Source of the DNA: Ochotona curzoniae
Taxonomy: Eukaryota; Chordata; Mammalia; Lagomorpha; Ochotonidae
Direction: 5' to 3'
Length of the DNA stretch: 64,000 nt
Assembly (NCBI RefSeq): GCF_017591425.1
Contig: NW_024467121.1
Span: 17,620,707 to 17,684,706, forward strand
The notes beneath the pieces are model-generated. The model made no database searches, was not told the DNA's origin, and worked only from the letters and a program-made list of their open reading frames with translations. Position numbers and translations under genes: made by a program. Shown here in pieces: positions 22,428 through 33,904 of the stretch (within the stretch, counting starts at the first letter, position 1; each line of letters starts with the position of its first letter).

Positions 22428-22722
22428 GTTTTTTTTTTCTCAATTTTCATTATATTTGAAAGGTATAGGGACACAACAGAATCTTTTATTTGCTTATTCA
22501 CTCTCCAAATGCCCATGATAGCCACAGCTAGGCCAGGTGAGAGAGAGGAGCCTGGTTTCCAGTCCATATTTGACACAGAGCTAGCCAGCAGGAACTCAAG
22601 TACTGAGCTATCGTCTGTTTCCTCCCAGGCTATGCATTATCAGAAATTTGGATCAGAAGCAGAGAAGCCTAGACTTGAACTGTGCATTCCAATGTGGTAT
22701 GCAGACATTCTAAATGTCATCT
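22428..22722 (-). mobile_element. C-repeat SINE, left part, split by an L1
   Basis: The order is a T9 run, CATTATATTTGAAAGGTATAGGG, CACTCTCCAAATGCCC, AGCTAGGCCAGG, TTTCCTCCCAGGCTATGC, GGATCAGAAGCAGAGAAGCC, TTGAACTGTGCATTCCAATGTGGTATGCAGACATTC. The copy stops before the tRNA-like head. The missing end resumes at 26949-26980 beyond the L1, so the SINE was present before the L1 inserted. Confidence 0.8.
22708..22722. repeat. Left target-site duplication of the twin-primed L1
   Basis: TTCTAAATGTCATCT here pairs with TTCTAAATGTGATCT at 26949-26963 (14 of 15 identical). The two copies bracket exactly the L1-derived sequence. One substitution fits an insertion of some age. Confidence 0.8.
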
Positions 22723-22749
22723 GTTTTTATTGTTTTATGACACCATTTA

Positions 22750-22820
22750 ATAGGCAGTGGGGTCTCCCTTTCCCCTCCCCAAGTTTCCTCCCCTCCCCAC
22801 TGTTCTCCCCTCAAGTGTTA
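22750..22820 (-). repeat. Polypurine (G-rich on the minus strand) tract of the L1 3'UTR
   Basis: GGGGTCTCCCTTTCCCCTCCCCAAGTTTCCTCCCCTCCCCACTG on the plus strand gives repeated GGGG runs on the L1 sense strand. A G-rich 3'UTR tract is a recurrent feature of mammalian L1s and can form a G-quadruplex. Here there are at least four runs of four G on the minus strand. Confidence 0.75.
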
Positions 22821-23439
22821 TAATGGGTGTCTTTTGTGAATTTTCACAAAATCCATCCAAATTTTACTAAGTCTATCATGTTGCCACTGAGGTGTCTCAC
22901 AACAATGTAGGAGATTACGAGCCATTGCACTGTGAGACCATCATTGTACTGCATGCATGAGGAGATACTTTGCTCTGTTTCCACCTATGAATATACTAAT
23001 TTCTGCTACATTTCCATAATATAGCCCCTTGAGTACAGTCCACCATAGGGGAAAAAAAATTAGTGAACCTTCATTCACATGAAGTTGACAAACGTATAAC
23101 AAAAGTGTCAGTGTGATGCTAGGATGGTGAAGAAGAGTGTCCAGCATCTTCACATAGAAATAAAAGCCAGTGTGTGTCCAGTGTGACACTTATGAAAGTG
23201 CAATAAAGGCTAGATCATCATTACTTATGGGCAGTAGCAATTACAGTGATAAAAGGGACACTGACAATCTTGGATGATTAAAAGCAATCAGTCTCTTATG
23301 GATGATAAATTAATGAACTACCTCACAAGGTCTTATTAGGAAAGGCACAAATAATTAGGGAATGCAGTAAAGAAGAATTCACAAGTAAAATCCTTAGATT
23401 TGACATCATATTTTCTTATATTAGGGCAAACATATGATA

Positions 23440-26308
23440 TCTGACCTTTGGGGGCTGACTCATTTTCCTTAACATAATGGTCTCCAGTTTTGTCCATTTG
23501 GCTACAAACAATTGTATTTCATTTTTTAAATAGCTGAGTAGTATTCCACAGAGTAGATGAACCACAGTCCTCTGTTAATGGGCATTAGTTTGCTTCCATG
23601 TTTTTGCGATTATTGATTGTGCTGCAAGGAACACATCGTTTTTTCATGTAACAAGTCTTTTGGATATATTCCTAGCAGTGTTATTGCTGGGTCATATGGT
23701 AGGTAGATTTTCAGTTGATAAAGTATTCTCCATAATGACTTCTATAGTGATTGCACCAGCCTGCCATCCCATAAGCAATTGAGTAGGGTTCCTTTTTCCT
23801 GGAATCTTGCCGGCAGGTGGTGTTGGTTCTTTTCTGTATGTGGGCCAGTCTTACGGGAGTTAAGTGGAACCTCAGTATTGTTTTTATTTAAATTTTATTA
23901 CAAGGGAGCTTGAGCATTTTTTCATATGGCTGCTAGCCATTTGGATTTGTTCCTTTGAAAAGTATCTATCCATTTCCTTTGCACATTTCTTGACAGGTTT
24001 ATTTGTTTTGTTCTTATGGTGGTTCTGGAGTTCTTTGTATTTTCTGGAAATTAGCCCCTTGTCTCCTGTATAGTGTACAAAGATTTCTCATTCTGTTGGT
24101 TTCTGGGTGGAGATTTAGATCTTTTATCCATTTAGATTTGATCTTTGTGTATGGTGAAAGGTGCAGGTCTTGCTTCTTATTTCTGCAGGCTGTTAACCAG
24201 TTGTCCAAACAGCATTTATTGAAGAGACCTTCCTGGATTGTTTTCTGTTTTTTTGTCAAAGATTAGATGGCTGTACATGTGTGTGTTTCCTTCTACTGTT
24301 TTTATTCTACTCCATTGGTCTTCTCTGTTTCTGTGCCAGTACCAGGCTGTTTTGATAACTACCACCCTATAATATGTCCAAGGGACTGGGACTGTGATCC
24401 TTTCCACTAGGTTCTTATTCTTCAGGGTGGTTCTGGCTATTTGTGGTTTTTTGTGTTTCCAGATGAACCTTTGCATCATTTTTTCAATCTGTGAAGAATG
24501 TTCTTGGTATTTTGATTGAAATCACATTGAGTGTATATATTGATCTTAGTAATATGGACATTTTGATGATATTGACTCTGTTCATCCAGAAACATGGTAT
24601 GTTTCTCCATTTTTTGAAGTCTCCTATTTCTTTTCTTAATGTTTTGTAGTTTTCCTCATAGAGTTTTTCCACATCTTTAGTTAGGTTTATTCCCAGGTAT
24701 TTTCATTTTCTTCTCTGTTATTTGGAAGGGTACCATGCTGGTTAGTTCTCTTTCAGACTTGGAGTTGTTTGCATACCCTATGGCTGTTGATTTCTGTTCA
24801 TTGATTTTATACCCTGCCACTTTACCAAACTCTTGTATAAGTTCTAGCAGCCGTTTTATTGAGTCTCTTGGTTCTCCGATGTATAGAATCATGTCATCTG
24901 CAGAGATAGCTTCACTGCCTCGTTTCCAATTTGAATTCCTTGATTTCTTTTTCCTGTGTAATGGTAATTGTGAGTACTTTCAATAACATGTTGAATAGCA
25001 GTGGCGATAGTCAAGGTCCTCATCTGATTCCAGATCTTGGCAGAAGGCTTCCAATCTTTCCCCATTCAGTATGATGCTGGCATTGGGTTTTTCATGTATT
25101 GCTTTGATTACGTTGTGGATTCTTCCTTCTATGCCAACCTTATTTAGAGTTTTTAACATGAAGTGGTATTGGATTTTATCAAAAGCTTTTTCTACATCTG
25201 TTGAAACCATCATATGATTCTTGTTCTTTAGTTTTTTCTGTGAAATATCACGTTTATAGATTTACAAATGTTGAACCATCCATGAATGCCTGGAATGAAT
25301 CCCACCTGATCTGGATGAATAATCTGTCTGATGTATTTTTGTATTCTGTTGGCTAGCATTTTGTTGGATATCTTAGCATCTGTATTTATCAGGGATATTG
25401 GTCTACAGTCTTTTTTGTTGATTCTCTTTCTGGTTTTAGTATTAAGGTGATATTGGCCTCATAGAACAAATTTGGAAGAATTGCCTACGCTTTCATTGTG
25501 TTGAGGAGTTTTTAGAGGATTGGGTTCAGCTCTGCTTGGAATGCTTTGTAGAATTCAGCAGTGAAACCATCTCAGCCCAAGCTTTTCTTTGTTGGGAGGG
25601 CTTTAAATACTGATTCGATCTCTACCTCCATTATAGGCTTGTGTAGGTTTTCTGTTGCTTTGTGACTAAATGTTGGTAAGTGGTGGGAGTCCAGAAACCT
25701 TTCCATTTCATGGAGGTCTTCTGATTTGTTGTAATTTCAAATTCTCAGTATGGCTGCAGTGTCTGTTGTTATGTTCTCTTGTTCATCTTTGATACTGTTA
25801 ATTCTTGTTTTCTCCTACTTTTTTTGTCGGTTGGCCGGTAGGGTGTCTATTTTGTTTATTTTCTCCAAGAACCAACGTTTTGATTCATAGATTTTGTGTT
25901 ATTGTTCTTTTGATCTCTATTTGGTTTATTTCTTCTCCTATTTTGATTACTTATTGTTTTCTGTTTTGGGGTTATTTTGCTGTTGTCTTACTTGTTCCTT
26001 TAGCTGTGTACTTAGCTTATTTATCTGGTTTCTTTCTTGTTTCTTGTTTCTTATTTCTTGACGTATGCCCAATTGCTGTAAGTTTGCCTCTTAACACTGT
26101 CTTGGCATTATCCCACAAGTTTTGTTATGTTGTATTTGAGTCTTCATTGGTTTCAAGAAATTTTTTTATTTCTTCTTTAATTTCTTCTCTGACCCATTGT
26201 CTGTTCAGAAGCATGTTGTTCATCTTCCAAGAGTTTACAAATTTCCCAGAGTGTTTTGATTTGTTGAACTCTAGTTTCACTCCATGGTGGTCTAAGAAAA
26301 TGCACACA
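23440..26308 (-). pseudogene. L1 ORF2 remnant: reverse transcriptase and C-terminal region
   Basis: This is decayed minus-strand coding sequence. In coding order it has [12 protein letters not shown] and [15 protein letters not shown] just after the endonuclease, [20 protein letters not shown] (RT block A) near 25150-25210, and ADDMILYIGEPRD at about 24860-24901, the RT catalytic Ala-Asp-Asp. The residue before Ala, usually Phe, is Ser. Next come WRNIPCFWMNRVNIIKMSIL near 24560-24640, VIKTAWYWHRNREDQWSRI near 24340-24400, and the C-terminal region to about 23440. Frame changes and stops break it into pieces of under 90 codons. It is non-functional. Confidence 0.9.
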
Positions 26309-26948
26309 TGACAGGACTAAATTGCAATCTCTCAAGAATAACTCTGAGCACAAATGGCCTAAACTCATCAGTGAAAAGACATAAATTAACAGAATTAATA
26401 AAAAACAGGACCCATATATCTGTTGCCTACAAGAGACACATCTGTTGCCTATAAGAGACACATCAAGAAAGATCCAAAGAAAAGGACGTTTCATGCCTAT
26501 GGAAAGGAAAAGAGTTGGTGTAGCTGTTCCAGTTTCAGATGATATAAACTTCACTGTGAAAAATACTAAAAGAGATAAAGATAAACATTACATAATGATA
26601 AAGGTAGCCATCCATCAAGAAGAAATAATGATAATAAATGTTTACATGCCAAAGACAACAGCATCTAGCTATATGAAACAATTATTGATGGATTTAAAGG
26701 GAGACATAGATTCCAATATAATAATAGTGGGGGACCTTAACACCCCATTAACAACCTAGATAAATCAACAAGACAGAAATTCAGCAAAGGAACAAAGACA
26801 ATAGAACTCACACAGACAATAGAACAAATGAACTTAATAGATATATACAGAACCTTCCATGGACACCGAATATACATTTTTTTCAGCTGTACATGGCATC
26901 TTCTCCAGGATCGACCACATGATAGAGCACAAAACAAATCTCACTGAC
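26309..26948 (+). pseudogene. L1 ORF2 remnant: inverted endonuclease domain
   Basis: Plus-strand remnant of the apurinic/apyrimidinic-type endonuclease domain. It contains TNGLN (catalytic Asn14 region), a duplicated LQETH-type segment (Glu43 region), HYIMIKVAIHQEEI, INVYMPKT, VGDLNTPL (Asp145/Asn147 region) and FSRIDHMIEHKTNL (Asp205 region). The longest intact piece is 104 codons (26445-26759); a TAG follows NTPLTT. The His230 region lies on the opposite strand at the inversion junction near 26300. Confidence 0.9.
26418..26461. repeat. 22-bp tandem duplication inside the L1 endonuclease region
   Basis: ATCTGTTGCCTACAAGAGACAC (26418-26439) is followed at once by ATCTGTTGCCTATAAGAGACAC (26440-26461), with one C/T difference. 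The unit corresponds to the CCLQETH motif around the catalytic glutamate. Twenty-two bases shift the frame, so the change is inactivating. Confidence 0.9.
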
Positions 26949-26980
26949 TTCTAAATGTGATCTTGACCACCATACAAACA
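26949..26980 (-). mobile_element. Right remainder of the split SINE, including the L1 target duplication
   Basis: TTCTAAATGTGATCT (duplication) followed by TGACCACCATACAAACACCCA completes the C-repeat head in reverse (compare ggcttaaccyactgcgccacaacgccggccc). It continues the SINE that breaks off at 22722. Confidence 0.65.
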
Positions 26981-29530
26981 CCCACTCCTCAAATGTCAGA
27001 TTTGATAAATTTTAAAATTTTCACAAATATACCTCTGAAACCATCACCACTATCAAAATAGCAAACACTGTCACCATCCCTTCCTTTTGCCTCCAGGCCA
27101 CACCCACTCTCCTACTTTTTCTAGCTATATGTTTCCATTTGCTAGAATTTTGCATAACTCTAATCGTACAGCATATAAATGTTTTAAATATGGCTGTTTT
27201 CATTCAGCGTGATTCATGTTTTAAGATTCAGTAGCAATTGTTCATTTGCATGGGTAATTCCTTCTTTTCTTATTGCTGAAAAACATTCCATTAAATGGAT
27301 ATACCAAATTGTTTACCTGTTCTCCTCCTGCCTGGCAGGGGAACTGCTGAACCCACATGGGTTGTTGCCAATTTGTGGCCTTCTTAAAAAGCTGCTAATG
27401 AACAGCCATGTACACATGTTTGTATAGACATGTGCTGTCCTTTGTGTTAGCTAAAAATCTGTGAGTAGAATGACTATGTTTGTAATTTAACCTTTAAAGA
27501 AATAGCCAGAATGCTTTCTAAAATGATTGTACCATTTTATATTCCCACCAGACTGTCTGAGAGTTTTACTTCCTCTTTATGCACACTTGGCATGATCACT
27601 ATTTCTAATTTACGATTCTAATATGTGTGTAATTTTGAATGTCATTGTGGTTTTAATTTTCATTTGCCAAAAGGCTAGTGAAAACTTAGCATCTTTTCCT
27701 GTGTTCCACATCTGTTATTCTTCCTTAGGAAAGTATCACTTCATGTCTTTGGCCTCTTTTTTTTTTAAGGGTTCATACTGCTAATTATCCAGAATTCTAG
27801 ATAGGCTCTGTATTCAAGTCTCTTATGAGATACATGTTTTACAATAATTGGCACCAGGCTTTATTTTCTAAGAAATATCTTTTTAAGTTTTTAACTTTGT
27901 TGAAGATTTGTTAATTTATTGTTTTCCTGAGTATGCTAAAGAAAACATAACCCTAGATTCAAAGACTTTTGTCTATATTTTCTTCTAGCAGTTATATAAC
28001 CATCAACTTTATATTTTAGTACTATATGTGTGTGTTAATTTTTGCATGTTGTATAAGTTGTTGAAGTTATTTTTTTGTTTATAAGCATCAATTATTCAAG
28101 CATAATTTTCCTGTCTGCACTGATAATGAACCTTGGTCAAAAATCATTTATTCATTTATGTGTTATTTTATGCTGGACTGTCTGTTCTGCTGATGTCATT
28201 TGTCTCTGCATTTATACCACATTGCACTGAATAGTGCAGCTTTATGAGTCTTAAAAACAGATGCTGTAGATTCATCAATTTTGTTCTTTCTCAAAGTAAT
28301 TTTAATTATTTTAGGTCCTTCAAATCTCCCTACAAATGTTAGAATCAACAGGCAGGTTTTTACAATAAGATCCTACATTTTGATTGGGAATGCAGTGAAT
28401 TGGTATGTCAATTTGGAGAGAATTGACAAGTTATCAGTATTGAGTCTTACAATCCATAACATTGTCTATTCATTTATTTAGATCTTTAATTTCTCTCTCA
28501 GGGATTCTATAGTTCTCAACATACAAATCTTCACACATTCTTTTTGTTCCTGACTATTTTGTATTTTCTAATCCCATTCTACTTAATGCTTTTTATTTGC
28601 TATTTCTGGTTGTTTGTTGCTACAACAAAAACACATTGGATTTTTGCATACTCTGTGTGTGTCTCACAACCTTGATAAACTTAAAGACATTAAAGAAATC
28701 CTAATCTGAGGTCTCACAGATTTTTTTACTTGTATTTTTTTCTAAACGCCTCATTGTTTTAGGACTTTTTTAGATTCCTTTATATTTTCTGCATAGATGG
28801 CCATATCATTTGCAGTTATGAACAATGGGGTTATTTTTGTTTGTTTCCTTTTCAACTTAGATATCTTTCTGCCCCTTGATTTGCTAACACTGGCTAAAAC
28901 TTTGGGTTTAGGATTGAGAGAAGTGATGAAGAGCAGTCAGTGTTATCATGGTCTTGACCATAGGGGAAAATTACTCTTTTACTGTTAAGTATGGTGTAAG
29001 CTGCAGATTTTATCTATTCCCCAGAGTTCCTGATTTGTTAAGCATCATCATCAGTGGATATGGAAGTTTGTGAGCTGCTTTTCCTAAATCTGTTGATAAT
29101 GTCATGTGGTGTCATTTGTTTATTTAAGGTTTTGAGTCATACTGAGTTTTCAGTATTCAACCAGCTTGTATTGCTCAGATGAACCCCATTTGGTCATAAT
29201 GTTCTTACTAGATTTTGTTTTCTCTGGTTTTGTTGAGGTCTTTTTGTCTATATTCAGGAGTATTGTTCTGTAGATTTTTCTGATTTCTTTGGCTGATTTT
29301 CATATCATGTTATCCTACCTTCATGTGGTAAGTAGGGAAGTGTTCATTCTTTCATCATTTTCCTTGAAAAGTATATATAAAAATGTGTTATTATATCCTT
29401 CAGTTTTTACTAGAATTCATTCCATGAGTCATCTGTGCTTCAACTTTTCTTGGAGAGAAGGTTGCTATTCTTATTTTTAACTATAAATTGAACTTTGAAA
29501 AGTACATGCAGGACTATTCAGATTATTGCT
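26981..29530 (-). mobile_element. Old L1 (L1M-type), 3' region in antisense
   Basis: The 3' portion is recognisable by GCCACACCCACTCTCC, ATGTTTCCATTTGCTAGAATTTTGCATAA, TTATTGCTGAAAAACATTCCATTAAATGGATATACC, GTACCATTTTATATTCCCACCAGACTGTCTGAGAG and GTGGTTTTAATTTTCATTTGCC. These are all counterparts of the ancient mammalian L1 3' end written in antisense. Sequence up to about 29530 continues as degraded ORF2. No coding capacity remains. Confidence 0.8.
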
Positions 29531-29534
29531 TACT

Positions 29535-29795
29535 TTCTTTCTTTCAAAGAATACAACCATTTGGAGTCAGTACCAGGGCATAAGAAGCTCAGCCTCTGCT
29601 TAAGTCCTTGGGCCTCTGCAACCATGTGGGAGACCCAGAGAAAGCTTCTGGCTCCTGACTTCAGATCAGCTCAACTCAGCTCAGCCATTGTGATCGTTGG
29701 GCTGTGAACCAGCAGATGGACGACCTCCCTGTCTCTCCTTCTCTCTCTGTGTCCTTCAGATAAAATAAAATAAATCCTTTAAAAAAAACAATGCA
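29535..29795 (+). mobile_element. C-repeat SINE inserted in the old L1
   Basis: Forward copy lacking a clear head: TAAGTCCTTGGGCCTCTGCAACCATGTGGGAGACCCAGAGAAAGCTTCTGGCTCCTGACTTCAGATCAGCTCAACTCAGCTCAGCCATTGTGATCG, GTGAACCAGCAGATGGACGACCTCCC, CT-rich stretch and an AAAATAAAATAAATCC tail. It interrupts the antisense L1. Confidence 0.88.
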
Positions 29796-30844
29796 TCCAT
29801 TTAATCTAAGCAGATTTGTCTTATATCTTTCCTCTATCTCTGGGATTTCTAGAAGTGTCAGTCTGGCCTAGTCCTGGTGTTGATAATGTGTGGTTCCCCC
29901 TTTTCCCTGGCCTGGCTTGCAGTTTCTGATTCTTTCTCCTCATAGAAGTAGGCTTTGGTTTGATTTTCCTTACTGTTTGTTCTATACTTCATTGGTTTTC
30001 ATTTTTTTATTATTATTTTTATTCCTGTGGTTACTATGGCTTTGCTCTTCCTGTCTAGCTTTTTAAGGATAAGCTGAATTTATTGATTTGAATCTCATAC
30101 TTTCTGATGGATGTCCTAAATACTCTGTTTCCCCCCCCCCGAGTACAAGGTTATCTATATTCTGTAGTTACTGACACTTGTATGTTATGATTTATTTTTA
30201 TTCATTTCAAAATACTTGCTTTAATTTCTTCTTTGAGCGCTAATTGTTCAAAGTATATTATTCGATTTTCAAATATCTGAGAAGTCGTCAAAGACAGTTA
30301 CAAACTTCTGACTTAATTGTGCTAAGCAGCATATCTCGTACAAGTTGGTCATGTTTAAACCATCTGAGACTTGTTTGATGCCCTCTAATATAACCTACCT
30401 CGCTAAATGGTTCGTGTGTGTCAGGAGAGAATGTTTCTTATTGTTCTTGAACTTGGTGTTCTGCAAAAATCAGTTTGATTGACAATGTTGTATAAATCTA
30501 CATCTTTGCCAGTTCACTCTGTTGTTGTTATGGCTTTTTTACTCCTGGCAATTTTATTTTTCCTTTCTGTATGTTGAAGGTCAGTTTTTTGGTGCATAGA
30601 TTTTTTTTTTTTTTTTACTTTTTCTGTTCTCTTTGCTAATCGAATTCATTATTATTTTTAGATATCCTTCTTTATTTGTAGTGTCATCTTTTGCTTTGAA
30701 ATCTGCCTTGCCTGGTGCTAATATATCTGTTGCTTTCTTTTGTCTGATATAAAATGATATCTTTTTGCATGTTTATCATGTTTAACCTGCCTTGCTTCTA
30801 AGCAGCACATAATCATATCTTTTCCAAAAATCATTTCTAGTTTC
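29796..30844 (-). mobile_element. Old L1, ORF2 middle and 5' part in antisense (continued)
   Basis: After the SINE the sequence resumes as antisense L1. TTAGATATCCTTCTTTATTTG...GCTTTGAAATCTGCC...TTTGTCTGATATAAAATGATATC, then CTTGCTTCTAAGCAGCACATAATC, matches the antisense of the ORF2 segment following the endonuclease in L1M elements. A C10 run at 30131-30140 and T16 at 30601-30616 are homopolymer expansions. Confidence 0.75.
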
Positions 30845-31165
30845 CAATTATAGCTTAGTAGGTGAAAATGCCACTTGTAATGCCAGCATCCAATGTGGGT
30901 ACCAGTTCAAACCCTGACTGCTCCAGTTCCCCTCAGGTCCCCTGCTAATAGTCCTGTAAAATGTGCAGAAAGCAGCCAGAGTGTTGGGGACCCTACCACC
31001 CTCTGGGAGACCTGGAAGAGGCTCCTGGCTCCTGACCACACATGAGTGTTGGGGAGTAAACAAAATGTGGAAAATTCATTAATTTCTCTATTTTTCTATC
31101 TGTGTTTCAGTCTTTCTCTACAACTCTGACTTCTAAGTAACTATATATTTAATTTTAAAAAAGGT
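30845..31165 (+). mobile_element. C-repeat SINE inserted in the old L1
   Basis: Forward copy: AGCTTAGTAGGTGAAAATGCCACTTGTAATGCCAGCATCCAATGTGGGTACCAGTTCAAACCC (head with tRNA B-box-like GTTCAAACCC), CTCTGGGAGACCTGGAAGAGGCTCCTGGCTCCTGACC and AACTCTGACTTCTAAGTAACTATATATTTAA. Part of the 3' half is altered. Confidence 0.85.
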
Positions 31166-32230
31166 CATTTCTAAGAAGCTATGCTGTTTAGCTGAAATGT
31201 TTAATTGGCATTTATAATGTGACTTGATAAAGTTAGGTCCTTTATCTTACTGCCTTTTGTTTCTCTAATCTGTTTCCTTTTCTCTCTTCTTCTGTCTTCT
31301 TATTGGTTACTTTCTATTCCATTTCATCTCTTTTGTTGGCTTATGAGCTGTAACCATTATTTTAAGAATTGTGTTAGAGTGCATATTACATATTTTTATC
31401 ACAGCTTTACTTTCACTAATAGTGTACAGCTTTATGAATAGTATTGAGAATCTCACAATGCTTGCTTCCATTTCTTTCCTACTAGCCTCTACATTATCAT
31501 TGTCATATATTTTAATTTAGTAAATTAAAAATACACCCTGAAGGTTTTTATTTACTTGATCAGATGCCTTTTAACAAAGATTAAGTCATAAGGAAAATAC
31601 CTTCTATATTTGCCCGTATAGCTGTTTCTCGTATTCTCTAATCTTTATATGCACTTTTTTTTCCTTCTGTCATCATTTTCATTCGGCCTCAGGATTTCCT
31701 TTAGCATTTCTTGCCTTGTGGGTCATTTGGTATAAAGTCTTTCACCTTTTTCCATGTCCAAAACAATTTATTTTGCTTTTGTTTTTGAAACAGATTTTTG
31801 TTTGCTATACGATTCTGGGTTGACAAGCCTCTTTTTTCCTCTTCAGTATTTCAGATGTTATGCCACTGTCCTCTCAACATGGTTTCTGACATCATCTTAT
31901 TTCTGTTATTTTTGTTTCTCTGTATATGAGCAGTTTTTTTTTCCTGAGTCTAAATTTAAAGATTTTATTACTGGGTTTTGAGCCATTTGATCATGATGTG
32001 TCTTACTTTCAGCTTCTTGGAGTTTATTGAACTTTTCAAATGTGAACTCAGTTACTCTTCCCATGTGAATGATTTCAGCCCTTTGTTCAGTGGTGTTCTC
32101 TGTCTGCTCCTTAGAGATTTCACTCACACATATTTGGTTTCTTGAAGTTGTCTTATAACACACTATCGTAGATTTTTACTGCGTTTTTAAAAAAATTCGT
32201 ATTTGTGTTTCATTTGAAACATAGTTTATT
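31166..32230 (-). mobile_element. Old L1, 5' region in antisense (continued)
   Basis: CAGGATTTCCTTTAGCATTTCTTGCCTTGTGGGTCATTTGG...TTTTTGTTTGCTATACGATTCTGGG...CAGATGTTATGCCACTGTCCTCTCAACATGG...GAGCCATTTGATCATGATGTGTC follows the antisense 5' part of ancient L1/HAL1-type elements. Together with 26981-29530 and 29796-30844, one roughly 5-kb element is inferred, so it predates both SINEs within it. Confidence 0.65.
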
Positions 32231-33078
32231 AATCTTCTCTGTTTAATCTGCCTTTAATCGCATCCATTGTCTTTTTCATCTTTGGCATTGCAGTTTTTAT
32301 TTAGAGGCACAGAAGAATGGCAGGATTTATTGTATAATAAAGGCTATGTGGGACACATTGACTGGTTTGTCCAAATTCTCCCACCTTTCATGAAGAATGT
32401 TTGTTTATCCCCATGACAAGATCACAAAAGCCTTTGCCATCCCAGTTTTTAAACATTGTCAGCCCTCCTCTGCAGTCGGTGTGCTGTGACTACCCTTTGG
32501 CTAATACCAGTCTCTCCCCTGTAACAGTAAGAAACAGAGAGAAAGGAGGATACTGTCATTTAGATATGAGACTCAGCGCAAGAGGCCTACCAAGAAGAAA
32601 GGTGTACAGAGGTCAACTGAGAGGAAAGATGGCATGATGACCTAGGGATATTTAAGCTCCTCCTGCTTATTTCTGAAAAACACAGACACTTCTATGCATG
32701 GGTTCCATTGGATACTTGATTTTTATTCTAACAAATCCCCATGCTGTGCTAATTTAATTTGAATAAGGTTTCTGAACTTTGAAATCCAAAAGAGCTTTAA
32801 TTAATTGGTAGTTTCTCAAATATTTGCAAATTTAATTGTTTAGTCTTTCAGAATCCAAATGATGATTTTTTTTTGTCTTTTGGAACTATGCTTATCTCTT
32901 TCAGCATAGTAAATATAAGGATAATAAATGTTGTTAAATCTTTTCTGGTTCTACCATGAGCATTGCTATTTTCCATTTAGAAAGAAAGGTCTTCCTGCGT
33001 CCACTGCCCACTGTGCCCTGCATCAATTGTTCTTCTAATCTGTCTGGTAAAAACAAGCAGTATTCTGAGACTTTCATC

Positions 33079-33130
33079 CTTTTTTTTTCTTTTTAAAAAT
33101 TAGCTTATTTGAAAGGCAAAAGGACAGATA
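33079..33130 (-). mobile_element. Possible C-repeat SINE end fragment
   Basis: TTTTTTTTCTTTTTAAAAATTAGCTTATTTGAAAGGCAAAAGGACAGATACTC looks like the first 50 bp of a reverse-oriented C-repeat (aagatttatttatttgaaaggcagagttacagag). No further SINE modules follow. Confidence 0.4.
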
Positions 33131-33904
33131 CTCAACCATAAATTAATAATAAAAAAAAGAATGAAATCCTGTTGGTCACAACTAAATGGATACATTTGGA
33201 GATAATTATGTGTAGTGAAATAGCTAGTTCCAAAAAGACATACCATTTTTTTTCTGTTTTGTGGTAACTAATGTAGAAAGAACAAAAACTATGATGTTGA
33301 CTAGTGAAAATTGACATCTTGAGATTTGATTATTTAGCTTTTATCTGTTTTCCTGAGAAACAGTGGCTTTTCTATTTACTATTTACTGAATTATTTATTT
33401 TTTAATGGACTACTAAGTGTGCCATTATCAAGTAATTGAAAATGTATCATTGCAAAAATTAAAAGAAAAATTAAGGAGGAGGGAAGTATCATTATTTTAT
33501 TAAAACTCTGAATATGAAATATGTGATGACTATATCTTTTATAAAATAAGTGAATAAATAGGAAAATGTTTTTGTTTTATGTATATAAAGTGAACAAGCA
33601 CCACATATTTCACAGTGTCATTTAGGAACACAATAATACTTTCCATTTTACCCTCCCTTCTACCTTCCTTCCACATCTTCCCTCTTCTTTCTTTTTATTC
33701 CCCCTAATTTTCACCGTGGAATATTCTCATTTCACTTTGCAGCCACAGCCTGAGACTCAGTTAGGTAAAGATTGAACAAATAGCAAGTAGGAAAAAAAAA
33801 AAAAAAACACTGTTCCTCAGGATTATAGCCACAGACATCCCAGGATGTCAAGCATTTTTGTACTCTGTGTATTGCAGGTCATGGAAAATATTTCTTTTTC
33901 AGAC

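Larger units (their letters stand above)
22723..26948 (-). mobile_element. L1 retrotransposon with inverted 5' segment
   Basis: From the left: a decayed T-rich end (poly-A complement), a C/T-rich 3'UTR tract at 22760-22815, then ORF2 in antisense from its C-terminus (about 23440) up to 26308. There the orientation flips, and 26309-26948 is ORF2's N-terminal endonuclease region in sense. The sense part ends about eight residues before the point where the antisense part begins, which is the signature of twin priming. A 15-bp duplication flanks the whole. Total length is about 4.2 kb. ORF1 and the 5'UTR are absent. ORF2 has many stops and is inactive. Confidence 0.92.

Noticed and set aside
25805..26554. 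Frames of 168 codons (plus strand) and 125 codons (minus strand), hydrophobic in part
   Set aside because: The plus-strand frame is the antisense of L1 ORF2. The hydrophobic stretches come from T-rich complement sequence and are not membrane segments. The minus-strand frame crosses the L1 inversion junction.
26445..26759. A 104-codon plus-strand frame as a possible gene
   Set aside because: It is the L1 endonuclease domain (INVYMPKT, GDLNTPL) in the inverted 5' part of the L1.
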